From Corallium rubrum (taxonomy: Eukaryota; Cnidaria; Anthozoa; Scleralcyonacea; Coralliidae), in the NCBI GenBank assembly GCA_964035015.1, contig OZ036017.1, positions 5,627,996 through 5,691,995 on the forward strand: DNA of 64,000 nucleotides. The letters run 5' to 3'. The notes under the pieces are model-generated. The model worked only from the letters and a program-made list of their open reading frames with translations. It did not search any database and had not been told where the DNA came from. This document shows positions 1 to 12,929 of this stretch, piece after piece (position 1 is the stretch's first letter; every line of letters begins with the position of its first letter). The translations under genes were made by a program, and so were the position numbers.

Positions 1-386
1 TCAATAAAATAATGACTTTAAATTGTCAATAAACTCAAGAAAAGTAAGCAAAAAAACAGATTAGCTGTCTCAGGACGAGTTTATTACCATTTAGCACCAC
101 GCGCGTGGCCCCGTACAACACGTCGACGATTTTAGCGACGAAAATGCACTTAAAGTTGCACTGATAACATTCTGCTGTGTTAATTACGTGATTAGACATA
201 TGTCCAAGTAATTTTTGACTTTCGTTTCGTTGACGATTAAATCCACATAAAATTCATCAAAAACGACAAAATCGTCGCGAAGTGTCTCGTGTGCCGTGCC
301 GTTATGGAGTTATAACGGCACGCTTCTTTGACTCAATAGCCAATCAGAGTGCGTGTTGTCGTTCATTTACTTCCGGTTCTTTTATA
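1..386. other. intergenic, no gene seen
   Basis: No coding exon is supported. The stretch has a short perfect inverted repeat at about 297-325 (GTGCCGTTATGG / ATAACGGCAC). Nothing else is recognisable. Confidence 0.5.
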
Positions 387-607
<221 letters not shown>

Positions 608-980
608 ATGTTTTCGTCAATCACGTGATCAAGCCAAAAAGTTAATAGGAACACTTCAGAAGTCTTACTCGTATGTCCGAAGGGTTTCCAAACGTGTACC
701 AAAACAACCAATGGGAGATTGGAAGTCGAGCTTCGCTTCAGGTTGTGGATAATTGCACGCAATCACAAGACGCCAAGAAATCCACGAGCTGACAGTGGTC
801 TACTGGTCTGTCAATATAAAGTTTAATATTTTGTGAATATTTGCGAATCAGTGACTGGTTTCTAAAGCATATACCTACATATAGACCAACAGTATATATT
901 GCAGCATTTAGGTTTTTAACGTGTTCACCGGTATTTTTTACTAAAGCAGTAAAGCAAGCGCGCGGTCAATGCTGATTTAA

Positions 981-1236
981 CATACATACATACATACATA
1001 CATACATACATACATACATACATACATACATACATACATACATACATACATACATACATACATACATACATACATACATACATACATACATACATACATA
1101 CATACATACATACATACATACATACATACATACATACATACATACATACATACATACATACATACATACATACATACATACATACATACATACATACATA
1201 CATACATACATACATACATACATACATACATACATA
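981..1236. repeat. microsatellite (CATA)n, 64 units
   Basis: An uninterrupted CATA array of 256 bp. On the other strand it reads TATG, the same unit as the start of the 387-602 array, so the two arrays lie in inverted orientation about 400 bp apart. Confidence 0.98.
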
Positions 1237-1989
1237 GCAATACATTCTAGTCTTTAGTAATTTAGCATCGCGTAATAAAACCAGACATGCAAAATGTTAT
1301 TGTAATTATTCCGTAACGCGCCTCGACTTTCTCGCTCAAACGACAAGCTTTCCATGGACGAAGAGACGCGAAAAGCGTTCCATGGACGAGTGCTTGTTTG
1401 GGTTTGAATCAGGATCGTTCTGAAATATGAATAGCCTTTTAACTAATGTTACAAGTGTACTGTTAACATGTTAGGCCCTCGCTCAAGATGTCTTAGCTAT
1501 TAAGTTTATATGCAGAAATCAACTGTACTTGGCACTGCTTGAGGTACATGTAGGCGCATACAGTACTTATTCAAAAAGCGCGATGATCATTGTTGATACA
1601 AATCAATGCATGTGTTACCAGAGTCTATCAGTAAAGATTAAGCGATATAGTAGCACTTTCATTTGACAATGCGATTAGTGAACGCGTTTCTTGTTTTTCC
1701 CAATTTACCTACAATTATCCTTTTAAGATTAGGGTTAAGATTAGGGTTGGAGCTTGGGTAAGGGCTAGAATTAAGCATTATTGTAAAGTTATTTAATAAG
1801 GGCGTTTAAAAAATAATGATTATTGTCAATTACAGGTGATACGTGAGAGTATACGCTGATATTTCACAAGATTATCAAGCACTTTCAGTATGTTTTTGTG
1901 AACAACTTACATTGTTCAATCATTATTTGTAAGCCAAATGAATACCAGTATCCGCATGTACGCAATGCGTACCTATTTTTTTACGATCG
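1237..1989. other. no gene; short telomere-like TTAGGG stretch
   Basis: No exon is supported. At 1726-1750 the sequence AGATTAGGGTTAAGATTAGGG resembles a degenerate interstitial piece of the metazoan telomere unit. It is too short to say more. Confidence 0.4.
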
Positions 1990-2371
1990 TATTTGGAAGA
2001 ACACCTAAAGATAATGAAAACTGATTTTCATGCACGTGCCTTTCAAATCTTATCCCTTTCTTGAGCTATTGGCTATGCTTATGCAATTTGAGAAATGACG
2101 TCACACGTTGTATGTGGGAGAAAACGGAAATCAGTCATATCTTAGGACTGGTTTTACTAAACTGAATCAAACGTTGGAAATTTTCCTTGGGGTATGGTCT
2201 GATTACATCAGCAATGTGTGGTTTAAACCATTCCTAAGATATGACTGATTTTCCGTTTTCTCCCACATACGTGTGACGTCACTACTCAAATTGTATGGCC
2301 TCAAGAACGGGGTAAGATTTGAAAGGCATGTAAAAGCCATTTTTTCATTATCTTAGGTGTTCTTCCAAATA
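1990..2371. mobile_element. foldback element (MITE-like)
   Basis: Two arms of about 170 bp are inverted around a centre near 2190. The outer ends read ATTTGGAAGAACACCTAA and its complement; inner parts share GACGTCACACG and CTAAGATATGACTGA. The arms differ by several substitutions and small indels, so this is an old foldback and not a read artefact. No coding capacity. Confidence 0.85.
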
Positions 2372-2930
2372 CAATCTGAAAAAAGTTAAGTGAAATTTTC
2401 TTTCATAAGCACTTAACTCTTTGCCTACCGTACCGTTCGTTTTCGAACGAAGCAGACTTTAGTATTTCACTCTGTCTAACGCCAGACAATCTTACTTGTG
2501 AAGCGGAGAGCCCTCGGTAGTGAAAAAGTTAAAGCCTGGTTTTCATGTAGTAGTTGTTGCAATTTTGATAGTCTTTGATAAACTCACTCGTGCATGTTTT
2601 TCTCCCCAAATTGCACTCGAAACCATGCTGTTACCCGCACAACTCTTTAGTGAATTCTAAAGTAGCACTTTTCCGTGTATAGTTCCTCTTTAGGTGGCAT
2701 CTTTTAGTCGTATGGTATTTCACAACGGCAACATCTTCCGTGGGACTATCTTTTGCGAGTAAATGACCCATGGCTTTTCAAAAATGTTCTCGTATTTTGC
2801 GAACAGATAGTGAAGTTATAGCTCGACGTTCCTTTTGAAATCCTTTCAGTTTCGCAACAGTTGTATGAGCGACATGGAATTGAAGTACATTATATACGAA
2901 CTAACCATACTGCAGGATTTGTCATCAGTT
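2372..2930. other. 3' flank of the BCL10-like gene
   Basis: No other gene is visible. It lies just beyond the stop codon of the minus-strand last exon and should contain the 3' UTR. A dispersed repeat occupies 2561-2632. Confidence 0.4.
2561..2632 (+). repeat. dispersed repeat, copy 1
   Basis: About 70 bp containing ACTCACTCGTGCATG and CCCCAAATTGCACTCGAAAC. It recurs almost unchanged at 4461-4532 in the same orientation. No inverted ends or coding potential are visible; it may be the end of a larger dispersed element. Confidence 0.75.
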
Positions 2931-3022
2931 CTAATACTCTGAGTATGGCGGAGGAGGTGAACCTAAACCATAGCTTCCCGGTAAGTCACCTGCAACTGTC
3001 TGCGACTGTACAGGAAAACCAG
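2931..3022 (-). CDS. BCL10: BCL10-like gene, last coding exon
   Basis: The minus strand shows an acceptor (TGATTTGCAG) followed by a 92-base open exon ending in a TAG stop. It enters in phase 1, which matches the phase-1 donor of the exon at 10907-11062. It encodes about 29 residues, rich in Gly, Ser and Pro, ending SPPPPYSEY; PPPPY is a possible WW-domain ligand. Alone it could not be assigned. Its phase and its place downstream of the CARD and PGEPGAP exons make it the likely C-terminus. An extra exon in the 7.9 kb intron cannot be excluded. Confidence 0.6.
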
Positions 3023-3215
3023 CTGCAAATCAACACATAGATAATATTACCTTATCACCTCCGCCAGGTTATGTTTTTACTTCGGTTTGTCTGTCTGTTC
3101 GTCTGTGAGTCTGTTTGTCTCCAGGAGGTTTCTGGAAAGATTGATCATAATCAAGGACCAATCCTTTCAATTTTGGTTGAATTTGGATGAGAAATTAATA
3201 AAAATCTGACCGCTA

Positions 3216-3327
3216 CACTGTTAATTTCAAGGAGTCAGTTTAACTCCAAAAGGAGTTATTCTGAACCTAATTTAGGTTCACGATAACTCCTTTTGGAGTT
3301 AAATTAACTCCTTGAAATTAACAGTGA
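3216..3327. mobile_element. small near-perfect hairpin MITE
   Basis: Arms of about 54 bp begin CACTGTTAATTTCAAGGAG and end with its complement. Each arm also carries a smaller palindrome (AACTCCAAAAGGAGTT), so the element is a hairpin of hairpins. The arms are nearly identical, which suggests it is recent. Confidence 0.9.
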
Positions 3328-4460
3328 ACAAGATTCTTCGTGTAGAAAAAATGCTTGATTGCGTTCATTACCTTATTTTATGCAAACGTTTTTGCATAAT
3401 TTTGGTACATGTACAATGAAGCATTTTATTCATTCATACATTTGTAAGCTTTCATTCAGCCAGCCTGGTTAGCGGGATGGCCCGTTTTCTTTTTAAACAT
3501 ATCTAATAACCCGCTGATCGAGGTAAAAGGATGCAGTCTATGAGTGCAAGCTTCGTCTTGTAACTTATTTTCGCGGGTTCACAAGTGAGAACGAAAGATA
3601 AAATAGTTAAAACGAACTGACTATCTGCTAAAATACTCTTTACAACGCAAATTACAGGCGGTTTCAGGTAACTTTTTCCGCCGCGTTCTATATTTGGAAA
3701 TTGACAAATCGCGCGCGAACAAAAGACTTCCGTTCTGAAAATGCCAACGAATTTTCGAAGTTCGAAATGAAACTAAAAAACGGAAACTTTATTTAAAGAG
3801 GGTTAAAAGCACCTGGTTATCAGAACTAAACTAAATGAATTTTGACACATGACAGTGACGACATTGTTTTAGTGTTAATATATATGAAAATATTTCCCAA
3901 TTTTGATTCGATAAGAGCAGTGCAGTTTTAAGAAAATACAGTGCAGAAGAAAGGAAATACAGAGCAAATTTTTTAAGCCATTGACCCAATCAAAAACAAT
4001 AAAAACAGAAAAATACCAATCACGTTCTACAGCGGATTTTGACGGATGGTATTTCCTAACTTGTACCCAGGCTCTTTCTGCACAAACTAGACAAAGATGG
4101 CGGCCAAGATTTGAAACAGTGGAGAGAAATTCGTTCAAATTTGAAGATAATATTTTTTAATATTGTCAAGTGAAGTATCTGCAAGAAAACTAGAAGATTT
4201 TTAGTACTTTGAGTAAACTTTTTCAAGTAGTTGTAGAAGAAGCAAAGCACTTTTAAATAAACAAATATACGGGGAGTAGACTGTAATTTTGAAAGAGCAC
4301 TGTAATTAAGTACAATCGTACAGTTGAACACTTTTTCATGTATATTAGCAATAAATAATAGCATGGTTTTTCCTGCTATTTGGAGGGGGTGGGGGGGTTG
4401 ACATGCACTCTGGAGTTTTTCAAAGATCTCAAATAACACTCGTCGTTTGGACTCGTACTA

Positions 4461-4532
4461 TTTTAATAGTCTTTGTAAAGCTCACTCGTGCATGTTTTTT
4501 CCCCAAATTGCACTCGAAACCATGCTATTTCC
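4461..4532 (+). repeat. dispersed repeat, copy 2
   Basis: Second copy of the 2561-2632 sequence, with the same CCCCAAATTGCACTCGAAAC core and only a few substitutions. Confidence 0.75.
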
Positions 4533-7259
4533 TATACTAATATACATATGAAACTAACTTTTCTACATTAGTTCTACCGGATTAATTAAAAAAAAACAAA
4601 GTATAATCATTCTCTGTGTGAAAACCAAAGCAAAACAAATCTTCCACTCCTCGTCGCCTCCATGCTGTTTTATTGCAAGACCGCGCAGGTTCCAGTGAAC
4701 TCTGTATTGCCTGGAATGATAACTCCATAAGTGGAGCCAAATATCTCGTGACATGTTCCTATATCAAAAACACGGGCGTGTCCTCGAGAGGTAGTGAAAC
4801 ATTGAAAATCATTCTGTGCAACGAGAAATGTTCTGGAACTAAACTGTTTTAGAAGCTACAAAGAGAAAGGCAGTACATATTGGGCTCATCGGCCATTTGT
4901 GTGACGTATTTTTAGCGGCGAAAATGGATTGAAGGACGAAATATCTGCCGAACAAAAGGAAAATTGGAGCCCGAAACTCGTGTCACGTTAGGGAAATGCC
5001 GGGTTTTTTTTCTTTTTCTAATAAAGTTTCAAAGACTATATTGCCAAGATTTATTAAGGTAAATGTTGAACTGTACCTTTCAGTGACATGTCAATTGGGA
5101 AATTGTCAAATCTGACATTTTACACGATGTCATGACGAGTGACTATATATGGACTTGTAAAACTCTTAGTATACTAAAACTGCATTTTGTTGATTGTTTT
5201 TGCCGCAAATTTAAAAAGCTCATCTATAATTATTCGTATGAATAGTCTCTTCATTTAAAACCCGAGACTATTATGTACTTTCTGTTTATTGATAAAACCC
5301 CACCAATTTTGGTTCGGCATGTTTGCGTTCTTTGTATACTACAGTAGAGGTATTGTGCCTTTTCTTTTTTTTTTGAATGAGAATTTGTCATTTGGTTCAT
5401 CTCGATTTTTTTTTTGACTTTGCATGGTCTTTCGGTGTGTCAATACATGACTACAGATGAACTTTGCCAATTAATTAAACCAAAAGCAGAAGGGGGGGGG
5501 GGGGGGGGTGTAGGAGGAGCGTGGTTTTCAAAATGGATATAAAACGGGCGAGGGGTTGTTGCGGTCATGTATTTCTAGTTTATAACATATTTTAACCTAT
5601 ACCTGAACTTAATTGTTGTTCTGTCAATGAAAAAAGACTGGGGAGTATATATACAAAAACAAAGTTGCACGTAATTTTTCGTCTTAAAATGAGAGTTTTA
5701 CGTCTAAAGGCCCGTTTACATAAGCGATTTTTGTTGCAATTTTTCTCATCCTGGCGAATGCATTTGAATGAATGACACGCCAAAGTATTGAACCTCATCA
5801 GAGGAGGTTGGACAAGTCACGCAAAGCATCATGGTCCTAACGCTAAAATCGATTCATTTGCATCTGACCGCAGACGAGGAATGAACTCTCCCCTGTGGAC
5901 TAGATGCACAAAAACTGTTGAAAACTCGTCACAGTTGATCCACAATTTATAAATCTGATGGGCAGGAGAATACGAGAACAATCCGTGACGATCATACACA
6001 ATTAATATGATCAGATTGTGCTTTATTTGGCGTATATTCATGACAATGGCGGATGGGCATTCAAGATAGTTTTCAAGGACTACCCAATCCTGTTCGGATT
6101 CGACGCATTTTATGTTACAGATAATGGAACAAATCAGAAATGAATTTAGATATTTACAATGAAGGATGATTTGGTTGTGCGGTGCAACGTGTGATTCGTT
6201 ACAACTGGAGAAAAGCGTGGGGTGAGATTTGAGAAATCAACATTATTTGTTGTTTAGTGGTTTATGATTTCCCTCTTCCTTCATACTTTAGCTTACTTGT
6301 ATCCCAAATTTTATAAAGTTGTGAATAAAGCTAGCCTAAAATTTATTATTCAATATAACTATCTTGTATTTTTCTTTGTATTAAGGTTAATTCAAAATCC
6401 AACATCAAGATAATTTATTGAATTGCCTCCAGAATCTATTGATAAACTTGGACCACTTGGTATTTTACTGGTCAAATGTTCAAATATTCATATTTTATCA
6501 AATAAAGTGTATTTCCTGTATCCTAAATATATATGTATGTAAATAAGGAACTTGAATAAAATTAAAATGTTGCTCAATATTGATCTTACATTTTTGCAGT
6601 CAAGCACCACCAACCCCCCCCCCCCCCACCACCAACCCCCACCCCACCACCACCCCCTGCCAAGAAAACATCAACTTTAGAGAGGGCATCAGAAAAGTGA
6701 ATGGGTAATCAAACTATAAGACAGGCAAAGTCCAATAAAATGAACTATAAGACAGACAAAGTCCAGCCCAAGGGTGTCTGTCTTAGACAGAGTTCACTGT
6801 CTATCAGTATGTACATGCAGTAGCACTCAAAGGCAAAGGGATGAATAATATCCAGGCATTTAATTAGGCTTTGAGACACAGCATTCGAATTGTATACTAC
6901 GTGAGAGATAATACCTCTGTTAAAATTTTATTAGTTATATCCACAATTATGCATTGTTATGTAATTATACAACTGATAACATGCAAAACATCAAACTACA
7001 TATTTGAATGTTATTTGGCAAAAGAGAATCCATCAATTTATAATCATAAAAATCCTGTTCAGATCGGTGCTTGTGCCCAGGCAAGTTATTCCAACACTGA
7101 CATCTGTACTGTATCTCTTCACTTCCTGTAAAAAATAGGAAGTGAGATGGAATTATTAACCTTTTTGTGTCTTAAAAGTTGACTGTACAGCCAATGGCTA
7201 ACTATTGTATTCACTTCATGGGTGTACAAATCAAGGGGTGGACACAAGGGCACATGCCC

Positions 7260-7290
<31 letters not shown>

Positions 7291-7787
7291 ACACACTTGG
7301 CTAAAGTCCTATAATAAATATTTGTATACTAAAAAACAATACGAACAACAACAACAACAACAACAAATTATAACAAATTAGCAAAAAAAAATAATAATAC
7401 TACAACTATAATATATTATCATTCATTTCGTTTCTATCCCGCATTCTGATTGGTTAATTTACCTGCAAATAACTGAGTGCAAATAATTTTCTGCTGCAAA
7501 TAATTTTATGAGCATGCGCACTAGCGATAACGCTGCTGACGGCAAATAATTTTCGTAAACATGGCGGCTAGTTCTTCAGCTATCCCAGGAAATAATCGAG
7601 AGTATTTGGAAGCATCCTTAACGACAATGTACTTCAGAAAAGAAATAGTGAAAAGGAAGTTTTAGTGAGATAAAAAGCAAGACTCGTGCCAACAAAAAGT
7701 AAGTTTTACGAAGATTTTAGTATGCCGAAGACAGAGAGAAGAGTGGCGATTTCTTATTTCAGGCATTTCAAATTTTTAAGTATTTTA

Positions 7788-7955
7788 TGAATGATAAATC
7801 AATTATTGAACTCGTCTATCGCAAAATATCATGATTTTTCAGCGTCTCGCTACTAGTTATTTGCCTCTGCCTTCGGCATCGGCAAATAACTAGTAGCTCG
7901 CCACTGACAAATCATGATATTTTGCTCCGACTCGTCCAATAATTGATAATTATTC
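7788..7955. mobile_element. foldback element
   Basis: Arms of about 80 bp share AAATCATGATATTTTGC and GGCAAATAACTAGTAGC in inverted orientation, with a short loop at about 7868-7880 (TCTGCCTTCGGCAT). The upstream flank (7440-7560) repeats the word GCAAATAATTTT several times and may belong to the same repeat family. Confidence 0.85.
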
Positions 7956-8055
7956 ACAATAACAATGACCAACAACAATAAACTACAAATAATTATCCAC
8001 ACATCAATTTTAATAATCATATGCTGTCATGGAACACAATGTTATTTAATATAAA

Positions 8056-8170
8056 AAAAAATCTATACATATCAGGCCTGTATACATATATAGCAGATCT
8101 TTAAGAAAGTTCAGTACATTCTGTAATAATATTTACAGAATATATGTAGGCCTGATATGTATACATTTTT
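8056..8170. mobile_element. short foldback element
   Basis: Outer arms read TATACATATCAGGCCTG and its near complement, separated by about 60 bp that also folds weakly. It lies within the putative 5706-8939 element. Confidence 0.75.
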
Positions 8171-8937
8171 TCCAGAATGATGGTGTTTTTATACAGCGAG
8201 GTCAAGCGTTTTGGACCATAAAAACAGACAAATACCAAATTTTACTCTTTAATAATTGTCCACCACTCATTCTACACTTACTGTAAAGAATAAAGCTCGA
8301 AATATTAGGAAACTTCCAAAATTCTTGAGAAAAAAACAAGCTTTAGTGGCGAAAGGCCCTCTTAAATTTATTAGGCGCCATCTTAGCAAATGCCGAAATA
8401 CCATGGTCGGTTCAAAGGCGAATATCTCGAAAACGGTTGAGAGGTCGCCGGGGGTCGTCTGGATAGAATCCAAGATTAGACATTTGTTCAAGTTATTACG
8501 CAAAAATTAGAGAATTCGAACCGTTGGAATTCGAGATTTTTTGCTTTGAAGATTGTTGATAAACCGGAAGTTGGGTCTTCGCTTAGGGCGACACGACCTA
8601 CATAAACCATCAAAATAAAGTAGAAAAATACATTTACCTTGCAAAATCCTGCAGATATGGATAGTCCAACAATATATCAAACGATATCGCTGCTTTTTTA
8701 AAGAAAAAAAATGAATGACAATAGCGTAATATTCGGTATTCTAAGTCCAATGCAAAATTTTCAGCCGATCAAACGATGAGAAAACAAGCCATTTCATTGG
8801 TCGAGATATTCACGTGGTACTTGTCCAACCACCTCTGGAACCTCATGTAGCTCTGCACAAATGTTAAATATCTTCGTAAGTCAATCCATTCAATCGCATG
8901 TGTCAGAAGGAGAAAAGTCGCCTGTGTAAACGAGCCT

Positions 8938-9538
8938 TACGCCTGTACTCTAAAAACTCACTCACACTCACACTCACACTCACACTCACACTCACACTCA
9001 CACTCACACTCACACTCACACTCACATTCACACTCACATTCAATGAGTGGTCCCGCACACTCAATAGGGCCTTTTACGATCTACGACGACGACGACGACG
9101 TCCTTTAAACCAAATAATTATTTTTGCAAAACAAAGAGAATGAACTTTTAGTCCCCAGAGTCAACAACTTCCTCGTCCTTTATACAACGCCACTAATAGA
9201 GCATTTTCACGTCTTCAGGACGAAGTCAACGGCCAAAATATGAGAAACGTTGCTTGGGATTGACTTCAATACGGGCATTACAATCATTTTAGCAATACAG
9301 GGGCATTTTGAAAGACATTAAACTTGTTTCAAGTATCAAATATAATAGTCAGTTAACAGTGACTTCTTTAAATTGTAAACTTATTATGCTTTCTAACCGC
9401 CGGCGTCGTCCTAGCAGCTTAAAGTTGCAACTCAACACTCAATGAGTCTCCACTAACCCTCACTGAGTATGAGACTACACTCACTCTCCAACCATTCAAT
9501 TGAATGGTTAGTGAGCTTTTAGAATACAGGCGTTAAGT
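8938..9538. mobile_element. 600 bp TIR element with internal CTCACA array
   Basis: The left end reads ACGCCTGTACTCTAAAA. The right end, on the minus strand, reads ACGCCTGTATTCTAAAA. The interior contains a hexamer array (ACTCAC)n at 8958-9043, a GAC array at about 9079-9101 and many scattered ACTCA words near the right end. The hexamer array may have expanded from these subterminal words. No coding capacity. Confidence 0.7.
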
Positions 9539-9967
9539 TTAGTATGTGAGGCTAAAAAATGCATGTGAAACAAGGTTTTATGAAGAACTTTATAAAATTG
9601 AGGTTTAAAATCTTTAAATCTTCAGAAAAGAGTACAGAAATAAAAATAAACTGAATAACGCGCGGTTTTGAACAATTTTGGTCGCCAAAAGTACTTGAGG
9701 CAGAAGCTGTTTTAGTGTGCGATGTTTTGAAAACTTCATAATTTGGCTGACCTTTTCTTTTTTTGAGTCAAAAAAGTTGAAGACTTTATCATCGTCCATA
9801 TTGGAAAAAGGACTTAAGACCCGGGGATTAGGACAGACCTACATGTCAGTCCCCATGTTCCGCCATTTTGGCTTCAAAATATCAGGATGAGTTATCGTTC
9901 CAGTCTCTTATAGAGTTCACCGTCGGGTTCGGGTACTCAATTTCCTGCAGTGCACGATATCTATTTA

Positions 9968-10072
9968 ACAATTAGTCACCGAAGTCGACGTGACTATCGG
10001 TGAATATTAACCGAGCCGCGAAGCGGCAAGGTAAATACACCGATAGTCACCGAGACTGAGGTGACTAATTGT
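9968..10072. mobile_element. hairpin MITE
   Basis: Arms of about 40 bp, ACAATTAGTCACCGAAGT and complement, flank a GC-rich loop (CCGCGAAGCGG). The word ACAATTAG also opens the hairpin inserted in the BEL element at 24763, so these may be related families. Downstream (10073-10906), TTAGTATAATTTCA at 10075 and TGAAATTATACTAA at 10809 form another inverted pair. Confidence 0.8.
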
Positions 10073-10906
10073 TTTAGTATAATTTCAGAGGATGATAAAA
10101 ACCAATCACATTGAAACAAAAACTTTTAGGCAACTGCTTTCATTTTAGCAGTGGTGATTCTGTTTATTCACAGACGATGTTAGCAAGCCAGTCTTTGTCA
10201 GTAAATAATTTCAAAAAAAAAGAGTAAACAACATCCTACTTTGGAACTGAACTTGTACATACATTCAAATATATGTTAAAAAGACTTTTATTCTGGTGTT
10301 TTGACTTCTGTGATACAGACTTTTTGCACATAATTCATGTTCATTATGTTCTTCACTCATGACGAAGTTTATGAAAACATCGCTACGACCAAAACCTAAC
10401 CAAAACTTGCTAGAAAATACGAAGAATTATAGAAAATATACTTGCTTACCTTTACAAAGTTTTGTTTTTATGATATTTGATTTGTACAACATCTCAGTGA
10501 TAAATATTTTCAGTATTATGCTCTTTTGTTTGTTTCAAAAACTACAGACACCATTTTGAAAAAAAATAATCCACAGTTCAATGAAACGACAAATTCTAAA
10601 TCTCATACTTCAAAATGACAACTCCGAGGGGAAGACTGAAACGAGTAAAGTCAGTGCAGTGTTGAATAAGTACCAGTCTCTTTTCCAAAACTACTTTTGA
10701 AGAACAATTTCTTGTGACGCAATAGTTACCGCGCTAGGCGGTGACTATCACCTCAGATTCACCGCTGAGCGGACCAATCAGAAACCTGGAAAGCCTCTTT
10801 TCCACTATGAAATTATACTAACAACGGATAGATATCGAGTAGAATAGCCAATCAGATTGCAGCATTTGCAATAGTATACTAATACGTTTCTAGTACTAAT
10901 ACTTAC

Positions 10907-11062
10907 CAGCTACTCCTCCGAAAACAGTTCCTGGACCGCTCGCAAGCCCAACAACTCTAGGAAGACAAGGGGCGCCTGGTTCGCCTGGTTTGGGCAAATT
11001 TTGATTCAATAATTCTATGTTTATAAACTCGTGTTCGTGTTGTGTCAATGGTAGCTGTTCGA
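10907..11062 (-). CDS. BCL10: BCL10-like gene, linker exon with PGEPGAP motif
   Basis: A 156-base minus-strand exon has a clean acceptor (TTTGTTTGTAG) and donor (G|GTAAGT). It is phase 1 at both ends, so it fits between the CARD exon (leaves in phase 1) and the last exon (enters in phase 1). It encodes about 52 residues, including NLPKPGEPGAPCLPRVVGL. Vertebrate BCL10 has LPRPGDPGAPPLP in its C-terminal half. This shared motif is the main reason for naming the gene BCL10 and not simply a CARD protein. The Gly-Pro run could suggest collagen, but there is no G-x-y periodicity beyond it. Confidence 0.75.
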
Positions 11063-12203
11063 CTACAAACAAAAACAACAAAATCAATTACACAAAAAAA
11101 TGTTTGGGAATTTCCGTGCTCTGTTAATGATCTCAATATGAGGTAATGGAAACAAAACAAAAATCATAAATTTTAATTCATGAGGTTCTGATTCTTGTCC
11201 GGCAATTTGTGAATTAAAATGGCATAATAACACAAAAATAATACCACAATATATCATTTGAATCGTTTTTACCTCTACTATTCAAATTTTGGGGTTTTGG
11301 GTCTTGTCAGACAACCATTTTGCAAATTATGCTAATTTATGCTAAATATTATTAAAAATATTATTAAAATCTATAACAAAATGTTAAATATTTAAACAAT
11401 AAATGACTTTAGCACCAAACTTTAGGAGAAGTAAAATGAAAAGCACCATTTCACAAATTCAAAATGAAAAAAATTAAAGCAATATAATAAAACGCGAATA
11501 TTATATTGATTTTTTAAGATTTTCCATTGTGACCCCTCATGGTTCGCCCGCGCGCGATCATATAAACTTATTTTGGAAATTTACAAATGAAAACAGAATT
11601 ATACAAGAACATACGACCATAATATATCAGCAAGATCGTTTTTAAGTCAGCTATTCAAATTTGATGTTATTTTGTGTGATATTTACTCCTGTCTGCCATT
11701 ACAACGCAGTAGATAACCCCCCCCCCCCCCATCCAGGGACCAAAGGGATGCAGCCTCATTAATATTCAGCGTGACTCACGCATGACCAGGGACGTAGCGA
11801 AGCCTTTGTTGCTGGGGGGGAGGGGGGTGTAAGGTGGTCATTTACCTGAATTTTAAAACATTTTGAAAATTTACCTGAAATTTTACTGTTTTACATTATG
11901 GGGTATAATAGGGAGTTCTGCGTATTATTTCGCACGCAGCTGTATCTTTCAATACCTTTTACCAACACCTGCAGAAATATTGAAGTAACGTCATAGGAAT
12001 ATAAAATTTTATTTCAGAATAATGTTTAAAAGTTCAAATCCTTCTAACATTTTGTGGTTGTAAAGCCTGTATATATAGTTTACGGTATTACAAACTAATA
12101 TTGAAAAAATAATTAAGTTCAAATGTACTTGTGTAGAATTCAAGTACGTATCTTAGTAGGAATTCATCTGTGCTCTTAACAGTCAGTTTAACTTGAAAAT
12201 ATT

Positions 12204-12707
12204 TTTACTCGATTGACAGTCGTCGGTTTTTCAATAATGACCATTTTTTGGCAAGCTTGTTTATGTCAACAGCATTGGTGATATCCTTTTCAGCGGCAAG
12301 AATCATGCAATCGTTCAAACGTTCTCCAGATATCTTGTTTCGTGAATAACTTTTCACAATCTTCATTTGGCTGAATGATCGCTCGTTCTTGACAATGGAA
12401 GAGGCGGCTGTTAGGAATAATTTGTATACCTTTGCAGTAACTTATAGAGACCATGGTTTTTGGCAATTTTAAGAGCGATGTTTGCAGCTAACGTGCATGT
12501 CATGGATTTTGCTTCTAAACCTTGTGACTGACGTTCATCTTGCTCCCGGTTATGCTCCTTCAATGCATACTCAAAGAAAACTGCCAATTCGCTGTGAATT
12601 GCGCCACTTGATTCCAGTGAGAATGCCGACGGGAACGCAGCTACCAACTTTTGCGTGTCTTCAACTTTTCCCGTGTGAAACGAGTGTCGAAACTCGAAAA
12701 GTACCAT
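12204..12707 (-). pseudogene. hAT transposase C-terminal remnant, frameshifted
   Basis: The reading starts at 12707 and follows the 41031-41534 copy closely until about 12435. There a small deletion shifts the frame within the region that would lead into the hAT dimerisation domain. The downstream DNA still resembles the domain in the other frame. The catalytic DDE/RNase-H core is absent from the element, so this is a broken piece and not a transposase. Confidence 0.8.
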
Positions 12708-12929
12708 TTTAACCTTTTGCGAAGGATGTCAGATTACAATTGCGTTTCGCTGCGGGATACGATATACGCGCGATTCCTTGGCTCGCGAATCGCGCCTGTG
12801 GCATGAAATTTGACCCATTGCGGTGCGGAAGGGGGGAAATTACACGTGTATTCAAGATATCGTCTTTTTAATATTGTAGCGATAGACACACCAGGCGGAA
12901 AACGCAATTTAAAAATGAATATCCGAGCC

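Larger units (their letters stand above)
5706..8939. mobile_element. possible 3.2 kb element with long inverted ends
   Basis: The left end starts AAGGCCCGTTTACA and includes GAGGAGGTTGGACAAGT near 5800. The right end, read on the minus strand, starts AAGGCTCGTTTACA and includes GAGGTGGTTGGACAAGT near 8830. The ends are therefore inverted over about 120 bp but diverged. No transposase is visible inside, and the interior holds unrelated foldbacks. It could be a non-autonomous element or two copies of a solo repeat in opposite orientation. Confidence 0.45.
3023..10906 (-). other. intron of BCL10-like gene, repeat-filled
   Basis: Inferred 7.9 kb intron between the last two coding exons. It contains several foldbacks, homopolymer and C-rich tracts (5492-5508 poly-G; 6617-6657 and 7257-7293 C-rich, the last followed by CA repeats), an AAC array (7347-7374) and TIR elements. 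In 3328-5705 only the second copy of the dispersed repeat and the poly-G tract stand out. Confidence 0.5.

Noticed and set aside
8256..8510. 84-codon plus-strand open frame with basic residues, and its antisense partner
   Set aside because: Open on both strands, with no motif; it lies inside a probable transposon interior.
10907..11062. Collagen-like exon
   Set aside because: Only two to three Gly-Pro triplets occur, and the flanking exons point to BCL10.
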